A DNA stretch of 64,000 bases from Keratinibaculum paraultunense (GTDB taxonomy: Bacteria; Bacillota; Clostridia; Tissierellales; Tepidimicrobiaceae): NCBI RefSeq assembly GCF_016767175.1, contig NZ_CP068564.1:1364001-1428000 (forward strand), written 5' to 3'. Position 1 is the first letter of the stretch; every line of letters begins with the position of its first letter. This document shows positions 16,734 to 27,257 of this stretch, one piece after another. The notes under the pieces were generated by a model, which made no database searches, was not told the origin of the DNA, and was given only the letters and a program-made list of their open reading frames with translations. A program made the position numbers and the translations under genes.

Positions 16734-18788
16734 CTAATATCTTATTGTAAAATCAACAAATTCCTCCATATCATATTCTTTATTCAATAATCTAACATAA
16801 TTTAAAATATCATTTGCACTTAAATTAGTCTCTATATATAAATCTTTTGCTAATTGTTCTGCTTTCCTTACGCCATTTGCATCATTAGAAATTAATTTTT
16901 TGAAGTTCTTATTGTCTAATAATGAATAAAATAATTCTCTATCAAACTCTAATAAAAACTTGCTCATTTCAATCAACATTTCCTTCCATGATGAAATAAA
17001 AATCTTCTCATTATCTATAATTAAAGCTGTAGGTTTGTATCCTGTAACATCTATATTATCCAATATTGAATATTCTTCTCCAGGAATTAAATTTTCCTGA
17101 GATACATTTATAAAATTATCTACTGGCAATGGCCAAATTTTATTAGCTATTTTAAATAAACTATTAGCTCTACTTATAATGCTATCTTTGTCCCATTTTT
17201 CAAAATTTGTCAGATCTCTAGTTAATTTAATATTCGAATTCATATAAATATCTTTTTTATCTTCAAAACTTTTATTTGACATCTCTGAATTATACTTTGT
17301 AATTGTTAGATTGCCAATAGTATCTTTATATAATTTATGAACTTCATCTCCATCTCTACCTAAGTCAATATACCATTTTGGAGTTAAAGTTTTAGGCATA
17401 ATATGTTCTACAGTCAATTGGTCTAATTCTACAATTTCTTTATGTTGATATTTTTCAATATTATATAAGGTAAACAATGCTAATTTATTTCTCCTATTAT
17501 ATATATCCAATTCAATAAAACTTTTTTTAAATTGTTCATTTCTTGGGAAAATTGCACTTCCAGATTTACTCATTAAATAATCAGTAACTGCCTCAATATG
17601 CGATTTACCACGATTCCTTAAATCAGATACACTTTTAGCCATAGATGCAAAAACTTTATTTAAAGCATTAGTAGGAATATTACAAATAGTTCTTCTATAA
17701 AGATATGAATTTATAATATTCATCGTCTCTAATAATTCATTCTTAGTAATTATTTTCTTTTCAAAATAATCATCAAACAATTCTAATAAATATGGGTACA
17801 CTACAGTAGATTTCATATTTTCTAATCTCCATAACCATTCGTCTATATCATCAATCCCTGTTTCCAAGTTTATAAACCAGTGGTAGTATTTTGTATATCT
17901 TAACAAATCTATTAATATGTCTTTACTATTGTAGTTATTTTTAAAATAGTATTTTTTAAATGTTACATATACTTTATTTCTATTTGGAACATATCCTATT
18001 TTCATTGTTAGATAATCTCGCACAAACTCAGATATTCTTGCATTTGTCAAAAGCTTCTCTATATTAATCCAATATTTTCTATATAATTCAACCTGGTCAT
18101 CATATTCTAATCCCATTAAAATAAAATTTCTTATAAGATCTGCCTCAGTTAATGATAATCCAGTAGAATTCAAACTTTCAAAAATTAATTGTGGATTCTC
18201 TGCTCCAGAATTTTTATCTAAAGATATATATACAATTTGTACGTATGATAATGCCTTATAAATCTGTTGAACATTATAATCTGAATTAGATATTAAATCC
18301 ATTAGCAATTTATAATTTGTATATATTTTAGAATCTTCATCAGTTTGATTAGATTCTATTAAATCTACGTATGCTTTCATATCTTCTTCTACAGGTTTCA
18401 ATTTTAATTTATATTTCTCATCTACATATTTGTTTATAATATAAGTCTCATAAATTTCCTCTTTAAGATTTTTCTCTTCATTATTACTTTCATCTAAGGA
18501 ATCATGTATTGCCTTCAATAAAAGTACAGTGGTAGTAATTCTCTGCTGTCCATCAATAATTATCCTTTCCATCATCAATTCTTGCTTTTCATTAGATACA
18601 AAAACAATGGTTCCTAAAAAATGTCCATTATTATAATCATCCCTTATTATTCCTTCAATATCCCTGAAAAATTGCTCCACCTGGTCTTTATTCCATTCAT
18701 AATTTCTTTGATATACAGGAATATTAAATATACTTTTATTTTCCTTTAATAATGCTAATAATTTCATAGGACCTGCTTGCATTCTCAT
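16734..18788 (-). CDS. GmrSD-type DUF262/DUF1524 modification-dependent nuclease (BrxU-like)
   Basis: This 684-residue protein has the two GmrSD halves in one chain. Residues about 10-250 are the DUF262 ParB-like NTPase domain with IPVYQRNYEW and IIDGQQRITT. Residues about 400-560 are the DUF1524 HNH nuclease domain with TVEHIMPKTL and IGNLTITKYNSEMSN. A C-terminal extension of about 120 residues is helical and unassigned. GmrSD-type enzymes cut glucosylated or otherwise modified cytosine DNA, and a fused GmrSD protein (BrxU) accompanies some BREX operons. It starts at ATG after GGAGGAAT and lies 172 bases beyond brxL. The likely job is to complement BREX against phages with modified DNA. Confidence 0.85.
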   Translation of the reverse strand: MRMQAGPMKLLALLKENKSIFNIPVYQRNYEWNKDQVEQFFRDIEGIIRDDYNNGHFLGTIVFVSNEKQELMMERIIIDGQQRITTTVLLLKAIHDSLDESNNEEKNLKEEIYETYIINKYVDEKYKLKLKPVEEDMKAYVDLIESNQTDEDSKIYTNYKLLMDLISNSDYNVQQIYKALSYVQIVYISLDKNSGAENPQLIFESLNSTGLSLTEADLIRNFILMGLEYDDQVELYRKYWINIEKLLTNARISEFVRDYLTMKIGYVPNRNKVYVTFKKYYFKNNYNSKDILIDLLRYTKYYHWFINLETGIDDIDEWLWRLENMKSTVVYPYLLELFDDYFEKKIITKNELLETMNIINSYLYRRTICNIPTNALNKVFASMAKSVSDLRNRGKSHIEAVTDYLMSKSGSAIFPRNEQFKKSFIELDIYNRRNKLALFTLYNIEKYQHKEIVELDQLTVEHIMPKTLTPKWYIDLGRDGDEVHKLYKDTIGNLTITKYNSEMSNKSFEDKKDIYMNSNIKLTRDLTNFEKWDKDSIISRANSLFKIANKIWPLPVDNFINVSQENLIPGEEYSILDNIDVTGYKPTALIIDNEKIFISSWKEMLIEMSKFLLEFDRELFYSLLDNKNFKKLISNDANGVRKAEQLAKDLYIETNLSANDILNYVRLLNKEYDMEEFVDFTIRY

Positions 18789-18960
18789 ATTCCTCCTATT
18801 ATTTATCTATATCATACATTCAGTAAAGGTAATGTTTTAACAAATATCTTTCAATAATTTCTCTATTTTTTTAAATCTCCTTCATTCTTATCGTTTTATA
18901 CAATCCTTACCTGCCCTATTAGGCAAATTATCATAAATGCAGCTTCCTTTTATAATAATC

Positions 18961-21009
18961 CTACTCCACTCCCAAAGCTTTAAATATAGCATCTTCTGCA
19001 GATTTATAAAATATTAAGTTAAATGAACCCACTAGCTCAGGGGGTACTGTTCCTAAATCAGCTGCTGATGTTAAAGGTAATAATACTTTTTTGGCTCCAC
19101 TGTCTTGGCAAACTTGCAATGTATTGGCTAATTCTTCTACTTTAATCAAAGTCCCTCCTATACTTATGTCTCCTAAAACAGCTAAACTAGAAAGTACAGG
19201 CTTTTTTAATGCTACTGAACATATAGCTATTATAGTGGGTAAAGTCAATTTCATTGTCATTCCTATTCCATTTAAATCCTGTACATGTACAAGATAATCT
19301 TTTGTAGTTGTGCTTATATTTCCGCTTATATTTTTACTATTAGCTTTTAAATACTTATAAGCATTGTCCATAGCTTCTTTTGCTTTTGAATTAGAGCCAA
19401 TTCCAGTTCTTTCAAATTTACCATTTCCTGAAGTCATCTGTGTTTCTAATTTAAATACACCAATCATACCTGAAGATCCTCTAGATACAGTATATAAATG
19501 ACCTGGTTTACCTATGCCATCTGGAATAAGAGTTCCTCCACTTTGTTCAGGAACAGGAACATATTCTTCTTCAAAAGTTTCATTATCTATATAAGAAAAA
19601 TTTACATCATAAAACTCCATCCCACCAATTTTTTTAAGCTGTTCTTTTACCCTTCTTCTCATTTCCAATGCAAATCTCAATATCTTTTCAATATCTTGTT
19701 TAGTATATTCTCCATGAGGATATATTAATTTTATCATACCTGACACAGTCTTTTTAACGGCAATAGTATCCCTTTGATTTAGTTGATTACCTAATTTAAA
19801 ATATTTTTCATAAGCATCAGTAAAAGATTCCTTTCTCAGCTCTCTCATTATTTCAGCAAAATAATCAGTAATAAATCCATAGTCATCCGTAAAAAAATCT
19901 GGTCTATATTTAGGAATTTCCCAGCCTGGCAAATAGCAATGTATACGATCTAAAAATGCAGTATCCATACCCATCTCTTCAGGAAAAGGTTCAAACAAAT
20001 GAGAGGTTTTTAATAGAACATCTACAGATTGATTTATATTTCCTACAAAAGCAAAGGAAGCCGTAGCATTCTTTTCCTCTTTTCCTCGTGAAAAAGAACC
20101 AGAAGCCATATAATCTTTCATAATTTGAACTCCGTCTTTGTCTTTAAATTTAATTCCTGCAACTTCATCAAAGGCTACACAATCCCACATACCTACAAGT
20201 CCAACCTGTCTAGTGTTCATATTATAAAATAGATTAGCTACAGTAGTTTGCCCTCCTGAAACCAATATAGAGTTAGGGGAAATTTCCTTATATATATGAG
20301 ATTTACCTGTTCCTCTAGGACCTAATTCACAAAAATTATAGTTATTTTCCACTAATGGTACTAACCTTATCAAGTGTAACCATTTTTCTCTCTCATTTAA
20401 TTTGTCTGGTTCCATTCCAGTACTTCTTAATACTATATCTATCCATTCTTTAGCTGTAAATTTGGCTCTAGCTTCCTTGAATTCATCTATGTCAATATTG
20501 GGCATTTGGACAGGAGTTAGCTTGTTTATAATAAAAGGAACTCTATTTTTATCTCCTTCATCAAAAAAGTACTCCATCTGCACTATACACCAGATTCCCC
20601 CTGCCAAAAGCCTATCATATTTTGAAGGATATATATCAGATATAGGAACTCCACTAAGTCCTAAATTGGAAAATTCTGCCTCATAAGTATCTGTTCTATA
20701 ATTTAACCTTACTGATACTTTATCTATAACAGTATAACTTCCAGTTTCTCTAAGCTTAGATATTATTTTTTGTGCTTCATCAGGTCTAACATAATTTCTA
20801 GATAAAATATTTTTTACATTTTGGACTCCTTGTTCAATTATTTTTTCATCTTGAGAAGAACAATACATACCTAGCAAATATTCCAGCACGTACACTGGAA
20901 CATTTGCACCTTCTTTGATTCTTTTTGTTAGATCTTTTCTCACAACTTTACCAGGGAAATAAGTCAAAAGTTTATTGTTTAACTCATCTCTATCGAACAA
21001 ATTAGGCAT
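18961..21009 (-). CDS. brxL: BrxL, BREX Lon-like AAA+ protein
   Basis: This 682-residue protein is the type 1 BREX component BrxL. The N-terminal 190 residues carry the family block FPGKVVRKDLTKRIKEGANV. The AAA+ core has Walker A GPRGTGKS (230-237) and MWDCVAFDEVAGIKFKD. The C-terminal 150 residues are Lon-like, with SSLAVLGDISIGG and a lysine just after it. A Lon-type PSAG catalytic serine is not obvious, so peptidase activity should not be assumed. In the family BrxL forms DNA-binding ring complexes needed for phage exclusion. It follows pglZ after 11 bases and is the last core BREX gene. Confidence 0.93.
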   Translation of the reverse strand: MPNLFDRDELNNKLLTYFPGKVVRKDLTKRIKEGANVPVYVLEYLLGMYCSSQDEKIIEQGVQNVKNILSRNYVRPDEAQKIISKLRETGSYTVIDKVSVRLNYRTDTYEAEFSNLGLSGVPISDIYPSKYDRLLAGGIWCIVQMEYFFDEGDKNRVPFIINKLTPVQMPNIDIDEFKEARAKFTAKEWIDIVLRSTGMEPDKLNEREKWLHLIRLVPLVENNYNFCELGPRGTGKSHIYKEISPNSILVSGGQTTVANLFYNMNTRQVGLVGMWDCVAFDEVAGIKFKDKDGVQIMKDYMASGSFSRGKEEKNATASFAFVGNINQSVDVLLKTSHLFEPFPEEMGMDTAFLDRIHCYLPGWEIPKYRPDFFTDDYGFITDYFAEIMRELRKESFTDAYEKYFKLGNQLNQRDTIAVKKTVSGMIKLIYPHGEYTKQDIEKILRFALEMRRRVKEQLKKIGGMEFYDVNFSYIDNETFEEEYVPVPEQSGGTLIPDGIGKPGHLYTVSRGSSGMIGVFKLETQMTSGNGKFERTGIGSNSKAKEAMDNAYKYLKANSKNISGNISTTTKDYLVHVQDLNGIGMTMKLTLPTIIAICSVALKKPVLSSLAVLGDISIGGTLIKVEELANTLQVCQDSGAKKVLLPLTSAADLGTVPPELVGSFNLIFYKSAEDAIFKALGVE

Positions 21010-21020
21010 CTAACTCCCCC

Positions 21021-23534
21021 TTATATATCAAAACCAAAATCATCTGCAAAAGCTATATCTATAATAACTTGTTGTCTGTAAATTTCTATTCCTGTTTCTA
21101 CATCAGTAATTGTAAAATAATATTTCTCATCTTGAGTATATTTTTTATTTCTAAGCCTAAAATTTAATTTAAAAATTCTATCTATAGACTCTTTTGATCT
21201 GCTTTTAGCAACATAAATCTCCTCATTGGATATAAGTTCTCCATCTTCATTTTCAAATCTAATTTTGTAGGTAGCAGGTTTTATAGTATCTGAAACTGGT
21301 TCTTGTTGAACAAAATCTAAACTTAATAGTAAATTAGTTATCTTTGATAACATACTTATGAGGGATATTTTAACCTTCTCTGTTTCTACAGCACCTGTAA
21401 CAGTTTTTACTTTAACTATAGGAACTATAATCTCCTGGGGTGAACTTCCACCATGAACAAAATTTTGTCCCCCACCTTGTACCTTAAAAACATCAGAAGA
21501 TATAGGTGTAATAATAGCTCTTTCATCATAATTCCCTAAAACATCAGATACCATCATGCTTTTCGTACCTAATATATCATAAGGTTTTTCTGAAATTATA
21601 AATCTTCTATTAGTTTTATCATTTTGTTCAAAAAACCTATTTATCTTATCTGATTCTTTGTTTTTACTTCTAGTATAAATAAATCCATGATCTGCTGTAA
21701 CTATAAATCTAGTTGCCGAAATATTATTGGTAAGTTTTCTTATAATATCTTTTATTTCCTCCATAGCCTCATTGCAAGCATCAAAAACTTCATCTTCTGA
21801 GCTATGGGCTCTTGCATCTATTTTATTATGATAAATATATATTATTTCTTTTCCACTAAAAAAATCTCTCATCTCTTGTTTTGTCATCTTTATCAATTCA
21901 TCATATTGTATACTATCACTATTAGGATTTTTAGATTGAAGTATAGCATTCCTTTCATTCATGTTTTTAGTGGGCTTTCCATCCACAAAAACTTCATAAT
22001 TATCAGCAATCTCAATATGTTTATTTGGCAAAAGTGCTGCCATTCCTAAGCTAGTGTAGCTTGGCAATACCCCAATTTGAGGTTCTATATTAGCTTCAGT
22101 TTTTTCATCAAATTTAAATCTTTCTACTAATTCTTTTCCAATTTCATATCTAAATGCATCAGATATTATTACAATAATTCTTCCACTATTTCCTGCTACA
22201 TAATTTCTATAAAAATCCTTTTGAAGTTTATACTTTTCTTTTAAAATATTGTAATCTAGTTTATTGCTAAATTCTTTTGAAATTACATCTAAATACTTAT
22301 TAATATATATATTTTCAACTAGAACCTTCAATTCTTCAAATATACTGCTATTTTTAACTTTATCTAAATGATAATAAAATTTCCTATAATAAGTGTCAAT
22401 TTTATAATATTTATTGTCATATTCCTCTACCAAATCTATTATATTGTCCTCTGGAGTAAAATCTTTATTTAATATTAAATAATAAGCATTTATTAAAACA
22501 TCATATTTATCACTATATAAATCTTTAAAATGCTTAAACTTCCTACTTTTACATACATCAACTAAAGACAAATTATTGACTGTTGCATTTAAATTTTCAT
22601 CAAACAATCTATCCAAAACCCAATTTATTATTATTTCGTCAATATCTTTAAATACATCTACATTTATTAAATGCTCTATTTCATAATTTTTAAAAATTTT
22701 ATCTCCATCTATAACTTTATATACTTCGTTGGAAATTTTTCTAAAACTGTCTTTATATATATTGCTGTTCATCATCTGATCTATAAAAGCCATAACAGTA
22801 CCAGGCTTATCCAATACATACTTATTTAATTTTGAAGGCAATTTAGTATTCATTTGATTTTCTGCATAAGTTAATAGTAAACTTATAGAAAGTTTCATAA
22901 GATTTGGTTCCTCATCTATATAAGAAAAATTAATTCTACAATATTTCCAAAAAGCTTCTTCCAATCCAAACTTAGAAAACTCCTTCATGTATTTATTATC
23001 TGATAAACCTTCAGATAATACAATCCTTACAACCTCTTCAAAATTTGCTACCTTTGATTTAACTAATGCAGATAACAAAGCTATTTCTATACTTTCCTCA
23101 TTGTATTCATCTACTTCCAATTCATAAAATCTATTGGTCCTATCTTTAGCATTAAAAAATTTTATATATTTCTCTATTACAAGTTTATATGCTACATCTA
23201 TACCCAAATCTGCCATTATAAGGGAAGCTCTATCTGCAAAAAACTCTTTTGAATAAATAATTGTATCAGCTAAATGATTATCCCTATTATTTGGTTTTTT
23301 AAAAGGAGCATATATAAGATAGTTACTTTCCGTATCTTGCCTCTCTAATAGCACTTTAGTTTTAAATAAGTTCCTTGGAGTTAGATAATGGATCTTGGCA
23401 TTTTTAAGATTTAAATTTTTTATATCATCTATAAATTCTTGTTTTTCATCATACCAAAATATAATAACTCTATCTTTTTCATCGAATTCATTATTCAGTT
23501 TGTCTTCAATTTGTTTTAAATTTAGTTCTGCCAC
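21021..23534 (-). CDS. pglZ: PglZ, BREX type 1 alkaline-phosphatase-like protein
   Basis: This is a core BREX protein of about 837 residues of the PglZ family. The N-terminal 250 residues are a helical recognition region (RDNHLADTIIYSKEFFADRA). The central alkaline-phosphatase-like domain has IIVIISDAFRYEIGKELVER with the metal-binding aspartate, LPSYTSLGMAALLP with the putative nucleophile, and VTADHGFIYTRS with a metal-binding DH pair. The upstream GTG at 23543 lies on the AAGGAG site itself, so the GTG at 23534, eight bases past it, is preferred. The gene follows pglX within 12 bases. PglZ is essential for BREX modification and defence in characterised systems; its substrate is not defined. 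Confidence 0.93.
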   Translation of the reverse strand: MAELNLKQIEDKLNNEFDEKDRVIIFWYDEKQEFIDDIKNLNLKNAKIHYLTPRNLFKTKVLLERQDTESNYLIYAPFKKPNNRDNHLADTIIYSKEFFADRASLIMADLGIDVAYKLVIEKYIKFFNAKDRTNRFYELEVDEYNEESIEIALLSALVKSKVANFEEVVRIVLSEGLSDNKYMKEFSKFGLEEAFWKYCRINFSYIDEEPNLMKLSISLLLTYAENQMNTKLPSKLNKYVLDKPGTVMAFIDQMMNSNIYKDSFRKISNEVYKVIDGDKIFKNYEIEHLINVDVFKDIDEIIINWVLDRLFDENLNATVNNLSLVDVCKSRKFKHFKDLYSDKYDVLINAYYLILNKDFTPEDNIIDLVEEYDNKYYKIDTYYRKFYYHLDKVKNSSIFEELKVLVENIYINKYLDVISKEFSNKLDYNILKEKYKLQKDFYRNYVAGNSGRIIVIISDAFRYEIGKELVERFKFDEKTEANIEPQIGVLPSYTSLGMAALLPNKHIEIADNYEVFVDGKPTKNMNERNAILQSKNPNSDSIQYDELIKMTKQEMRDFFSGKEIIYIYHNKIDARAHSSEDEVFDACNEAMEEIKDIIRKLTNNISATRFIVTADHGFIYTRSKNKESDKINRFFEQNDKTNRRFIISEKPYDILGTKSMMVSDVLGNYDERAIITPISSDVFKVQGGGQNFVHGGSSPQEIIVPIVKVKTVTGAVETEKVKISLISMLSKITNLLLSLDFVQQEPVSDTIKPATYKIRFENEDGELISNEEIYVAKSRSKESIDRIFKLNFRLRNKKYTQDEKYYFTITDVETGIEIYRQQVIIDIAFADDFGFDI

Positions 23535-23546
23535 TTTATTCACTCC

Positions 23547-26500
23547 TTAAATTTTAGCAAGTATTTCATATTTATTTCCTTCATTGTCGGTTTGTACTTT
23601 GTCATAGTTTACTTTTACACCATCGTCTAGATCTATAGCTATTCTTGATAAAGCTATATGTCCTATCTTTTCATCATATTCTTTACATTCTTTAAGCTGT
23701 TTTATGATCTTTTCTAGTTCTTTTTCTAGTTTAGACTTTTCTTTTGCATTTTTAGTGTTTGCTATGTCATTCTCTAAAAACTTTATTTTATTTTCATAAA
23801 CTCTTTGTACTTTGTGTAAATAATCTATTCTAACTTTTCCAGTGGTATCTTCATTGTATCTATGCATATAGATTAGTGCTTTAAAGCCATTTTGACTATT
23901 TCTTTTTGTCTTGCCTGCAGAGCTGTCATATAACCAATATATTGGTCTATTTTTATATGTCTTTACATGATCCTTGTAAAAGTCATTTATAAAGTAATTT
24001 CTTATTTTTTCTCTAGGTGTTCCATTACCTTTTAAAGAATCTGCTATAAATTCAAGATTTTCTTCTAAATTTTCTTCTCCAAAACTTACCTTGACAAATT
24101 CTATAAATCTATTTACTAAATCATCTTCAAAATATTCTTCATCTGTTATTAATGCTATATTATCTTCTACTGGTTTGAATTTTTTATATCTATTTATGTC
24201 AAATTCTCCACCAGCATATACTAATCCTTCTTCATCTAAACTATATCGTCCAAATATACATCCTACTCCATAGGATATGAAAGATTTAATTACATCTTCT
24301 TTAGTTAAAATATATTGATTTCCTTTTATATCATCGTATATATCTTCTTTGTTATCAAATATTTTTGCTATAGTAATATCTTTGTCTGATACTTCTTTAG
24401 TTAATTCATCTTCTAAACCATATATTTCTATAAATAGTTCGTTTAATCTTTCTTCATTCTTTTTAAGTTTAGCAAAGTTAGAATTTGCATATTCTTTCCA
24501 ATTTTCATAGGCTTCTTCTATAGTGTTTGGAATTTCGCCTTGCTTTTCTTCATCTAGCAGTGGATGAACTTTGAAATCCCATGAGGTTTCAAAGGAGTCC
24601 CAGTCGATTTTGGATATGTTGATGTTTTCTTGGACTAAGGAGTCTATTTCTGGTTTATGGGTTTCTGAGAATATTATTGGGAGATTTTTAACATCTCTCA
24701 CTTGTAAATTTAAAGTTGGATTTAAAACTTTTAAATAATAATAGACAGTATTTGTATTTAATAATCCTAATAAGTAATTTAATTCATTATCTATACATAT
24801 AGTTGGTCCACCCATATCAAAAACTCCTATTGGGGGATAATATCTAAAATTACTACCTTTACTAGTTAACATCGTATATGTTATGCCTTCCCTATACCAA
24901 TATTTTTCATCCAATAAATTCGATGTTTTATTGTTTTTATAAAAATTTCTAGCTTTTATATCCCAATCTATAACTAAATCCAAATTACCATAATACTTCC
25001 TATAATCTCCTCCTTTTGCATAAAATATCCATTTTTTATTTTCTCCTATATCATTTTTATTAACTTCCCATACTTTTCTTAAATATTTTTTATTGTTAGC
25101 TGTTTTATTTTGTGCTCCTGTATAATCTGATACATCATCTATGCTTATTCCTTTCTTAAAATTCTTTATAAAATTCTCACTAGCCCAATAGGCTATAGGA
25201 CTTCCTGGTATTAATTCAAAATTATCTTGATTAGTTTCATAATAATATCCACAATCAGGATTTTCTATGGCTTCTAATGTTTTTTCTTCCTTCTCTATGG
25301 CATTCTTAAAATCTATTAATCTGATATAAGAACCTTTATAATCTTTTATTTTATTCTTTTTTATTATAAAAGTTGTTGATTGAACTACCTCTCCACCTAT
25401 TTCTTCAAATGCTCTAGATCCTAAGTGTAGCATATTTAAAATTGTGTTATTTAATAATAGTTTTCCTCGCTGTTTTTCATAACTAGATAAGAACATCCAA
25501 GAATGTTGATTAATCATTCCATAATAGTCATTCAATTTTAATAATTCTTCTGATTTTTCCATAAAAGCAGCAAATAAATCTGATTTTGTATCTTTATATT
25601 TCTTATCTAAATACTTAGTTAAATTTGACCCCATATTGCTTCTACCTAAATACGGAGGATTGGTGACTACTACATCATATTTACTTGATAATATTTTAGC
25701 TAATTTAATAATATGAATTAAATCTTCTTGAGTATTTTCTATTCCTATTAATTCCATAGGTAATATGTCTTTGTTTTTTATATTTTTCACAAATGTTACA
25801 AGTTCATCATAATTATATTCCTTGTATATTTTTATTATAGAACCTAATTCTCTACCATCTTTAAATAATTCTACTAATTCTAATATATCTTGTTTTAAGC
25901 CTTCTCTTTGTTCTTTATTTTCTATATTTCCGCCTAAAAAATCTATTTGTTTTATGTTTATATCTTTACTATCTATAAAGTAATATAAATTATTATCTAT
26001 ATTATTATTAAGTATTCTTCTATTATACTGTCTTCCTTTCATCATAAGGGAAAAATAAGCTAATTGATAGGCTCTTTTATCTATGTCTAATCCATATAAA
26101 TTATTCTCTATTATACTTTCTGCTGCTTCTCTTTCGGTATATCCTTCTTCTAAGTAAAATTGCATAAATAACTCAAATGCATATACAAGTATATGACCAC
26201 TTCCCATAGATGGGTCAATAAATCTTATATCTTCTACTTTTAAATATTTTCTATCTTTCCTTATGTTTTCTAGTTCTATTTTCACTTCTTCTATTTGTTC
26301 TGCTTCTGGCAAGTAATATTTCCATCCATATTCTTTAGCCAATTCTTCTTCTGTTTTATTTATCCCACTGGCTATTTTTTTCTCTATCCAAAGTCTACCT
26401 AAAGAGTTTTGTACCATATATTTTACTATCCATTCTGGTGTAAATAATTGAGTTTTAGCGGGTATTGTATTTTTATTTACTTTTTTACCTTTTTTAACTG

Positions 26501-27245
26501 CTACATCCACTTCAGCTTTAGGTACAGTGTTATAATACTGATACAGCCATCCAATTATCTCTATCTGTCCTGTTTTTTCTATATTAAAATAGTCTTCATC
26601 TATTTCTTCTATTAATTTATAGACTACTCCATTCTCGTCGATATAAGATATGTTTAATAATAGTTCTGCGTAGTCATTTGTTTTTTCAAATAATTCTGGT
26701 AGCTGTTTTCCTAATGCATTACATTGTTTTATGAACATAAATTGAAACATCTTGTCCATAGCTTTGGTACTGCCATCTAGTTTTAGTTCATCTAGTTTTT
26801 CAAATTCTTCTGTTATGCCTATATTAGTGTCTCTATAATAGGTTATAAATTCAGGTTCCTTTACTCCTTCTTTACCAGAAGATAATACCCTCATCTTATC
26901 TGGCATATAATTGTTTACTTCCATAAATCTTATGGCAATTATTCTATTAAACCAAGTATATGCTACTTCTTCTACTAAGGTTTTATATGCTGTTTTATAA
27001 TTTGATTCTTTTTCTCTTTTTCTTAGTTCTTTTACTAACTTCTTATACTTATTTACATCTTCTCCATATATTCTATAAGGTTCAATCTCCCCTATGTCAA
27101 ATATAAGCATGTCTTCAGTAGACTCAGGAAGAGGGTCTTTAATACCCTCTTCTGTTATTCCTATAAGTCTAGCTTTAGTTTCTATATCCTTTATGAGTTT
27201 TTCTCTTGAGCATATAGAAAAATTTTTGAGTGCTGTTTTATCCAT
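23547..27245 (-). CDS. pglX: PglX, BREX adenine-specific DNA methyltransferase, second copy
   Basis: This is a BREX methyltransferase of about 1232 residues. It has the SAM-binding region near PSMGSGHILVYAFE, the amino-methyltransferase motif IV NPPY (VVVTNPPYLGRS) and a long C-terminal domain. PglX methylates adenine in an asymmetric motif to mark host DNA. The frame can open at a GTG at 27254, but the AAGGAGTG site and the other copy's MDKTALKNFSI start favour the ATG at 27245. Residues 1-245 and the C-terminal 330 are nearly identical to the copy at 27258-30884. The central catalytic and target-recognition segments differ strongly, so the two should recognise different sites. Confidence 0.92.
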   Translation of the reverse strand: MDKTALKNFSICSREKLIKDIETKARLIGITEEGIKDPLPESTEDMLIFDIGEIEPYRIYGEDVNKYKKLVKELRKREKESNYKTAYKTLVEEVAYTWFNRIIAIRFMEVNNYMPDKMRVLSSGKEGVKEPEFITYYRDTNIGITEEFEKLDELKLDGSTKAMDKMFQFMFIKQCNALGKQLPELFEKTNDYAELLLNISYIDENGVVYKLIEEIDEDYFNIEKTGQIEIIGWLYQYYNTVPKAEVDVAVKKGKKVNKNTIPAKTQLFTPEWIVKYMVQNSLGRLWIEKKIASGINKTEEELAKEYGWKYYLPEAEQIEEVKIELENIRKDRKYLKVEDIRFIDPSMGSGHILVYAFELFMQFYLEEGYTEREAAESIIENNLYGLDIDKRAYQLAYFSLMMKGRQYNRRILNNNIDNNLYYFIDSKDINIKQIDFLGGNIENKEQREGLKQDILELVELFKDGRELGSIIKIYKEYNYDELVTFVKNIKNKDILPMELIGIENTQEDLIHIIKLAKILSSKYDVVVTNPPYLGRSNMGSNLTKYLDKKYKDTKSDLFAAFMEKSEELLKLNDYYGMINQHSWMFLSSYEKQRGKLLLNNTILNMLHLGSRAFEEIGGEVVQSTTFIIKKNKIKDYKGSYIRLIDFKNAIEKEEKTLEAIENPDCGYYYETNQDNFELIPGSPIAYWASENFIKNFKKGISIDDVSDYTGAQNKTANNKKYLRKVWEVNKNDIGENKKWIFYAKGGDYRKYYGNLDLVIDWDIKARNFYKNNKTSNLLDEKYWYREGITYTMLTSKGSNFRYYPPIGVFDMGGPTICIDNELNYLLGLLNTNTVYYYLKVLNPTLNLQVRDVKNLPIIFSETHKPEIDSLVQENINISKIDWDSFETSWDFKVHPLLDEEKQGEIPNTIEEAYENWKEYANSNFAKLKKNEERLNELFIEIYGLEDELTKEVSDKDITIAKIFDNKEDIYDDIKGNQYILTKEDVIKSFISYGVGCIFGRYSLDEEGLVYAGGEFDINRYKKFKPVEDNIALITDEEYFEDDLVNRFIEFVKVSFGEENLEENLEFIADSLKGNGTPREKIRNYFINDFYKDHVKTYKNRPIYWLYDSSAGKTKRNSQNGFKALIYMHRYNEDTTGKVRIDYLHKVQRVYENKIKFLENDIANTKNAKEKSKLEKELEKIIKQLKECKEYDEKIGHIALSRIAIDLDDGVKVNYDKVQTDNEGNKYEILAKI

Positions 27246-27257
27246 ATATTTCACTCC

